Assembly: GCF_963678635.1 (NCBI RefSeq)
Contig: NC_087063.1
Span: forward strand, 12,622,368 to 12,686,367
DNA: 64,000 bases
From: Symsagittifera roscoffensis
Lineage: Eukaryota > Xenacoelomorpha > Acoela > Convolutidae
Direction: 5' to 3'
Shown here piece after piece: positions 49,601 through 58,600 of this stretch (position 1 is its first letter; every line of letters starts with the position of its first letter). Position numbers and translations under genes: made by a program. The notes under the pieces are model-generated. The model worked only from the letters and a program-made list of their open reading frames with translations, ran no database searches and had not been told where the DNA came from.

Positions 49601-52600
49601 GGACACTAACTCATTATATAGAAGTTGGGCAACCCGTGCGTTAGATTTCAGTCCGAATTTTGGGGAATCTAAGCTAGTATTAGAGCTTATAGTGTTTTTT
49701 TTTGAAATTCTCACTTCGATTTTAATTGAAATCCGGAGAAAATGTCTAAAAATGTCAATTTATTTCACGCTTGAAGTTGACAAGGAAGCTTTTGAAACAC
49801 TTTTTTAAATGGATTTGGGTTCCACGGAGGAAATTTGTTCACATAAGATGCCAAAATTGACAGCTCGCAACGGAAATTAGCACTGGTCTCATTGTAATTT
49901 GATCATAGGACATTTCCTCATTAAGAACTTATTATAACTAATCTGATCAAGCGTAATAAGAGCATCTCGGGAAAATGTTCACTTTTTTAGTGCAATATCA
50001 TTTTCCAATTAATTTCGATAGTTGTAACATTTTTTTCTTTGTTAATTTCGATAGTTGTAACATTTTTTTCTTTGTTCTGAAAAAGAAGATAATTTTTTAT
50101 CTGTTCGAAACACTTGCTTGATTGAGTCCAAGCTCATGTTCCCAACTTATATTTTGTAATCTTTTTCCGAAGTTCCCACAAAAGTAATTTCGCGTCGGAG
50201 GAGAAAAATAAAAACAAAAAAGATCAATATTTGATATATTTCACTTTTTTAGCATTGAATCAGAATGATATCATGCCGTACTTTGTCGCTGTTTAAGCAA
50301 TAAAAGAGAAAGGAAAGTTAGCGGAAATTCTCTGCAAAAATTGAGAATTTAATTAATTCATGGATTTGGCTAGAAGTGATTATTAATGCATGGCTTTGCC
50401 GCTGATTCAACCTTCTTTTTAATGAGTAGGGATAAAAAAACGCACAGGGTGGAATTAAATCGATTAACGATGCCAACATTTTTATCACAGAAAGCAAGTA
50501 GGCCGGGCAAAAATCAGAAAAAGAACGTTCCTTTTGCAAAAAAAATAGAAGCGAAAGCAAAGTATTTCTAGTAGGAAAATCAGCGGAACTGGACAAAAAA
50601 AAACTTCAGCTAAAATTACGGAACAATCATTAACAATAGAAAAGAGAAATGGAAAATTCGTTGACTTTTTTCAGATCGGAGACTGAAAACATTTTATATT
50701 GCTCATATGAATTCTCATACACTTGCTAGCACTCTGGCAGTGACAAATTTACATTAATACTTTATTCTAGCTACCTTTCTATAGTAGAGACTGTTTATAT
50801 AAATGGGTTGCACCGTCATTAGAACCTAATGGTAATATAGATATTTTTGGTATTTTATGGACAATCACAGGAACTCTTTTATGTTTAATGTAAAATATCA
50901 AAATGTATAATTGGAAATGACAACAAGCCCTCGATTTTGATTATATCGCTAATGCATACAATTTTAGGGTTACATTTTGTTGAAATATGGTAAAATGAGC
51001 TTTTAATTTGACAAAGCGTTTTTCGCTCGATATTATGTTCGAGGCCAACAAAAGCAGCTCAAATGGCTCAGAAAAAAAAACATATTGCAAGATAATCATC
51101 GTCGATTTCAAATTAAAGACGAAGATAGCTCCTACGGTTTTATCTGTCCCTGTTGCCAACCTCAGTCAAACAGCTAGGGGTCTGAACTATTATAGATGTA
51201 ATTTCAAAAAAGACTAACAAAAATTGCCACATATGCATAATAATTCAGAATAAATTTATTTTGAAGAAGGCAACACCTGGTTTATTATTTTCAAAAGTTA
51301 TTCATAGAAATCCTAGCTTGCAAAACTTCCAGTCTCGCAAATCATGGGAATTCCTCATTGACAGCTGAAAAGCTCCAGTATAGTTGGTCCTTTCCCCTGT
51401 GAATAAACGCTCTCAGCAAAATTTGCTAGGATTTAACACCTTTGCTCACTTTAACCCACTCTTGTTTCAGGTACCTTAGGGGGAGTTGGGACCCTTGGAG
51501 GTCACCATCAGCAGCAGCAGCAGAAGATGCCGGTGGGTCACCAGTTGTTCACTGAGCCCTCCTTCTTCGAAGACACTGACCAGGTCCTGGCCGAGTTGAC
51601 ATGTGAACTGGACGAGAAGTTCCTGCAGTTGTCGTCCGAGGGAACACCACGTGAGCACTTAATTTTTCCCAGAACTTGAAAACAAATCTCGGAAAATTGT
51701 TTTGTTCTTTCGTATGTTGATTTGGATTTCAAAGTTTTGAGAAAAGTAGAAAAAAATTGACGGTTTTTAATGTCGACCAGAAATTATCTGTAATTTTACT
51801 AATCTGAACGATTTTTTCGGCAATCAATACTTAGAGACGTAGTTTGAGGACCTTGAATTTCGTCGCTTTCGGTATTTCTGTCGTTTTCAACATCAGTTTC
51901 GAACTCGAGTGAAAAGTTGAATTGATCACATGAAGTTCGAGAACTTTTCTTAAATTGGTCAATTTTTCTTCATAATATTTTCAGATTTAAAAAAAATACA
52001 AACCGTGCATTCCTCGATAAGAACAATCGGTGCATCTTATGTACACTAAGTTTTTTTTGTCTAGTAATATCTGTTTTTTTTTGTTCCAGAGGAGCAGGGC
52101 GCCGTGTTCCGGGGAACCCTGTTGAATCCAGGTACCAGAGACTACACACGTGTGGCGGTGAAGGCACTGTACTTAAACATGGTCACACCCGAGAATGGGC
52201 GCAAGTTCGCCCTGGAAGCAGCCCTCATGTCCCAGTTCCAACACGTGAACGTCTGTGCGTTCTACGGAGTCGTTTACTCCAGTGAGTTCACAACATAGTT
52301 TGACCTCTGGTTATAATTTTAACACGCCAACCAAGTTGATTATTCAAAGTGCATTTAATGGGACAAACCAAACCCGATCATCTTTCATGCAAAAAAATCA
52401 TTTCAACTCGAAATTGCGAATTGAGTTTTTTTGAATTGGTTTAGTGTACCTTAAATTTCCATATTTTAAGTTTTTAGGGCTATTATCTCGAGTATAGGTC
52501 CGCGACTCATTTTCAAATTTTCAATGTTTCGCCAATGTTCATATGATATGGCATGAAATGTAATAACAGAATAGGTCATAAAGTTCATTGAGATTTCTGC

Positions 52601-55600
52601 TCTGGGAATAGAAAACAAATTTGAGACCACGCTCATTAAACAGCCATTTTTCACTAATTCCCAAGAGTATTCCAAACTTCATCCAATTTTTGCTTCAACC
52701 AGCGATCAGTGATGTTATTGCACATGAGTGACGCTACAAATAGCGAAATTTAATCGAAACTGGCAAATTAAAAAATTTTCAATTTATCCGCCCCGCTTTA
52801 CGTCAAGGTGTTGTAAAATTAATTGGCAATGACATGCAACATAATAGGGGGGTGTTAGGCAGTAAAAGGATATAAAGGGGGAAGTTATAGCGTCAGTTCT
52901 AATTTATTTCCGCCTGCTTGTCCGCCAAATTAGAAAACTGACAGACGAAGAGAAGGAACCTAAACCGGGTTTCCACTGGCAGCCAGAGGGCTAATTACAA
53001 CACACCCATTGTTCATTTTTTGACTATTCCCTACCGGTTTTGGACATGTTTCTTCTCCCTCTGATAATTGGAACTAGTCACCATTATCGCTATCAATAAG
53101 TCAAAAATATATAGTCTTATCTCGTATTTTTTGAGCTGATTTTAATGCGTTAAGTGAGTCTCAAATGATCAAACTGATTAGTTTTGTTTTGTTCAAATGA
53201 CCAAATTTGGCAAGTTTCTACTGGAAATCTAGCAGATAGATAGATGATTCTTTTATTTGAAAAAGTATGAAAAATCTCAAAAAAAATCAAAAACTTTTTA
53301 AAACTAAATGAAAATTCAAAACTTTGAAAATTCACAATCAATTCAAAGTCAGCCATCAAATCTTCAAAAATCCTTTATCAGAATTACTAAAAATGAAGCA
53401 TCAAAATAATCAAAAGCTATCAAAATTGACCCCATTCCGATTGAAATTCTCGAAAATGAAAAAATTATCCCAAGTATCATCGTCTTTTAATCTTTGTCTG
53501 TCACAATAAATATTTAAATTGAGTTTTCAAAGTCGTATAAATTGAGATGTTGACTTGCTGGATTATAATTGGAGCTATTTTTGCAATAAATGAATCAAAA
53601 TGTCTTGAAATTTGTGGAGCATTTGAAGGTATTATAATTTGTGGCTCGCTATGGCCAGTTGCCTTAGTTGGAGAATTTGGCGCTTTTATCTGACATTCGA
53701 GGCTGCTCTCGAAGACCAGTTTTTTATAAACTGGACTCAATGGTGCGATTTGAGGGCTCTTTGGGTTGCACTTGACTTGGAAACCAAATTTAGCGGAACC
53801 AAACTGGGGAATTTTTTCAGCTGAAGGATTAGAAAGAATTGACCAATTCTATAGGGGGGCATTTGGCCTGTTTGTATTGCCAGATATAACTGGTTAGATA
53901 GTGGATTATTAAACGGACAGACAGACAATAACTAGAATTCAAAGATTCCCATAGATGCGTCTGTGTAACTCCACCCGTATCTAAACATGGGGCAATCTTT
54001 TCAATTAAAGCCTATTGTAGTCTTTGCTATCGATCAATTTTCCCTAAATCAAATGCATTCCATTTTTCCCATTTTTTAACATCCATTGCCGCGGGTCAAA
54101 CACGGGAGCATTGAGTGACAGAGTACTTCATTTCAGTTCATGCGCTGAGGCACTTGAACACGCCTGCCCAGGACGTAAAAACTTTTCAATTCCGGCGCGG
54201 AAGCACCCTAGCTGTGCCTTTTTAATTCCCTTAAAGCAAAAATGAAGGGGTGTGTTTCAAGGGAACAATTTAACTATCCTGGTTAGAAATAAAAAGACGC
54301 GCGCCAATCACTATAGTGACGATAATGAAGCAACAATTGAAGTTGTCTTAGAATTCCACTTGTCAAAACTGATATAGAAGTTCTAGTCAGCGATAGCAAA
54401 AATGAAAAGATAAACAAGAAAAAAAAGCTTTATTGATTAAAGGCGGATTTAGATTTAGATGTAAAAAGACCACAAGAAATCATTTTTGAAGGAAAAAATT
54501 CTGGATAGATAAGTAAAAATATGCTAAAGGACCAAAGGAAATGGTTGTCATTTTTGTAAGACAAGTTCCATAAAACGACAAATATATGGGCTTATATTTT
54601 GTCACATGCCGGAAACAAATCATATTTTCATCAAGCAAAGCTATAAAAAATAGATAAAGTAACAAAAATCCAAAATCATGTCTAAGATGTTACTTCAATA
54701 TCTAAGATGTTACTTTTCGGTCAAAAAGTTCCAAAAAAATGGTGAAAATTCAATAATTTTTTTTCAAAAAAATACCTGCTACTCAGGTACAAAAATTTTT
54801 AACCTTGTTTACTGCTTGAATTTTGAAAATTTGGGTGTAAGTCTTTTTTGGGTTTAAGAATTTTGTTATTTTGTTCTCTTATTTGTTTTATAGAATCTAT
54901 ACAAATCTTCCTAATAACTCTATTGCTTCGCATCGATCCACAATAATTACATTTTATCATAATGTGTTATTTTGTGTTTAGATGCGATGTGGATGGGGGT
55001 GAGTGAGTTATGCGAGAGGGGTCCCCTCTACCGGGTGCTACAGGAGGGACACTCCACCCACTCTCTCTCCCTCCCCACCCAACTGCTGCTGGTCAAGGGA
55101 ATATCACAGGGCATGCACTACCTCTCCGAACTGGGATACGTACACAAGGTAACTAATCACCCCATTCACAACTACTACATTGGTGGGGGCTTAAATTATT
55201 CTTTCAAATTTGAAAAACAAACGAAAACCAATTTTTCAGATCGTTGGCTTGCCAAATTGTTTTTCACTTTTTGAACTATTTTCTCTATACTTTATGTTAT
55301 AGCAATGTTATAACATAAATAGCAAGGACAAATATTAAATAAATAAAATAAATAATAAATAAAAGACAAATTTTGAAAAAGTTAAAAAGAAAAGACAAGA
55401 CTTGAAACTCATTTTATAAAAGAATTTGTTATACATTCGATTCACCTTATTTAGGTATATGGGGTGAAATGTATCTTCGCATTCCACAAATCCAGAAAAA
55501 AACTTATCTCATTCGACAATTTTTTCTTATTTATTGTCCAGGTGTTGACATCTGGCAACGTGATCATAACGGAGCGAGAGGTGCCCAAGATATGTGGATT

Positions 55601-58600
55601 TGACATGCGAGCTCTCCTGGACGAGAGCAACGCCAACACTAAAACATTCCAAGAGGTGAGCATTGTTGAACTCATTCTCACAGTGGGTAATTAAATACAA
55701 TCATAGACACAAGGTCAAAAGTTCGAGTCCCGTGAGGGTCTAATGCATACAAATGGTATAAATTTCCATCAGTTGAAACATTTGTTTCTATTTCACAGCG
55801 GTAGAAATATGGCGTATTTTCAAGCAGGTTTGAGAGATGTTCAAACACATCTGCTCTCTCTCCTCGTCTAAAGAGGAAACAGTTTGGAAATAAGTTTGCA
55901 GTTCGAACTTACAAAGCTTCCACTTCATCAGTCACATGACCAAAAAATCACTAAAAAACAAGAACAAACACCATGAAGAAAGAATTTTTTTTGCGATTTT
56001 CAGAAAAATTCTCAAATTGATATTGCTGTTGCTTGTTTCACGTTGTTGTTATTGACTGACTGCTTTTATGATTGATTTGTTAAATCGCAGTTTGGGGCGA
56101 AATTCAATTTCAACCAGGATAACGAACGATGAAATGAATGTAAAATTGATCCGATTTGGGCTCTTTATACGTTTTTACAAGCCTATTTATGCGCTTTTCG
56201 GCTGTAAACCCGTCTCGAGTAGCAAGCCTTGCGGCCTAGTAATGACTTTGCCCTGTATGCCTTATCAGATTATGCTTTATAACTATATCCAGTTATCGGG
56301 TTATTATAACCCCCATGTGCTAAGAGCAAGAGGGGCTGAAAGTATTGCAAAGCGGGGGTTCTCCGGTTGGAAAACTGCCCCTGGCTTTAGTGGATGTTGG
56401 CTGGGAATAAAGGGTATAATAAAGATAGCGCATATTGCATATTTGATAAATGATTTGGGTTTAATTTGAAATATATTAAAATGAGCCGGGCTCATTTCCC
56501 TAATTGCTCCCCGGATTCATTTTACATCAAATGCACGGCCGGCTAATTTTACTGTTTTCCACCTCCGCTACTTTGGGAAATACTAAAAATAAAGCTGAAA
56601 ATATTTGCTTTCGTCAATCTATGATATTGCGTTAATCTTAATCGCAATATATGATTTCGTCAATCAATCGTGAAATAACTTTAGTACTAACTCACAATTT
56701 CGTGTTATGAGCTCTTTTATTGGAAACTCAGTCAAATAAAACCCAAAATGGCTCCATGGTTCAAAGTTCCATTCAAGCAACCACCGTCCTAAAATATATA
56801 TTCTCATTTTTTGAACACACCTATTTGCTTGATGTTTTTCTGCATTTTTGATTTCTTACGTTTTTGGTTTATGGCTATACGTTAGTAAAGAAAACGATGC
56901 TTTACATTATGTGAAACTCTTAAACATTTAGAAATGACAGGTTTAATTTTTCAAAAAATGTTGTTTCTGAACATTTTACATTTATGATCTAAAAATTAAA
57001 CTGTTGAAAAAAAACTTAAAAAAATTTCTTGCCTGCTGTAATTTTTCCATTAATCTAAAGTATTTGCAAATGGTTAAAAAAGTCAAAAAGCAAAAATTCG
57101 ATTTGGCATTTTTCATTAAAAAAAATAGTCATCAGCAAAGATAAAAGAGAAGGGTTCATTGGCCGGTCGATGATGATTTCCTGAATATCCACATGCTCCG
57201 TCCGTAATTGCTCAATTTTAAAGAAAAGACAGAACTTCTGGCTAAATTATGCGGGGAGGGAATTCATAGTCTGTCTGCCAAGCATCTGCGATTCCATCAT
57301 CCATAAGTTTCTTCAGGCGTCTCAAAAAGAAAAGAAACGGGCGCAATGCCGAAGGATAACAGGGACGAAAAAAAACTTTAATTTTGACATACGAATTTCA
57401 AAAAAAAAGCAAAAAACAATATAATTAAGATTTTCGTAAATCACTTTTTAGAATTAATTTAATAAATAGTGGATGAAATTTAACTTGTAAGTTCCAATTT
57501 GTCAAGAGCATTGAACGAAAACTCTTTTGATAACCCCAAAACTCTTTGGATTTTTTCGGCTTTGTTAGCCAAATGATCATTTTCGACTTTGTTAAATTTG
57601 GGTTGCAACTGTCGAACACCTCATCAAAGTCGTTACTGGATATTATTTCAAAGTTGGGCTCAAATGAGACAAAAATGACTTTTGCGTGTCTTTTTTGTTT
57701 CTTTTTTTATGTGCCCGAAATTGGAAAAACTGGAGCCTGCCTTTAAGTGGTTACGCTCTATCAAATCCGTTCAAGTATCAATAACTAGTCAGGCTAATGA
57801 AAGATGCCTAAAAGTGGTCTTAAGGTCTACTCTGTTGCCTTTAAAGACCTTTGATGATAAGAAGTTTGTCTTTTGTTGTCTTAAAACCAGACAAATTAGC
57901 CAAAAATTGACTCCAAGTATCCCAGAAACAGTTTTTAAATGTGACAAAAATGCTATTTTTCAATTCCGAAAGAAATCTATCTTCTACTGTTTTAATATTT
58001 CTGCAAAAAATTATGAACTAAAATGAGTTGGAGAACTTGGAAAAAGTCAATGCAAGCCCAAAGTGTTTTATAACCTATTATTTTCTGAAATTTGATAAGA
58101 GATTTAAATAAATTGAATTTAAGGTTGATATAACTAAAAATGGGCAATCATTAACAGCCAAACGCGGGGCATAATCCCTTAATACCTGGACATCTTACCT
58201 GTTGAAACGAATTCTAATCGCTGATATGAATCGAAAGCTCCCTAATCAACACCGACACTGTTGCGAGCAGACGAAAGAGCGACAGCAGATTATAACATTT
58301 GATCAATTCTAACAAACCAAATCATGCCAACTGGCTATTTTATGCAGACTTTAGAAGCACGTAAAGCTTAGATTTTGAAAAATTACCGAATAATTATTTC
58401 GAAATTTGGATAGTTAAACAGATAAAAGCCCTTCAATCTACAAAGTGTTCATGAACAACAAATGTTGAATCTAGTACCCGCGCCTTTCAAGCTCTCCTTC
58501 CCCTTCCCATTCTTAAAAATATTGAGAGGTTCTAACTTTGTATATTGGCAAAAGACTCCTTAAATAGTACCACATGGGGACAAAATTTTAAAAATTAAAC

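Noticed and set aside
55149-55541. Possibility that alternative splicing restores the HRD Asp
   Set aside because: Both exon edges have good sites in phase 0 and no in-frame alternative at either edge supplies Asp-Leu; the aligned length is exact without it.
56068-56469. 133-codon open frame in Eph intron 13
   Set aside because: No recognisable motif or conserved residue pattern, and no splice context linking it to either gene.
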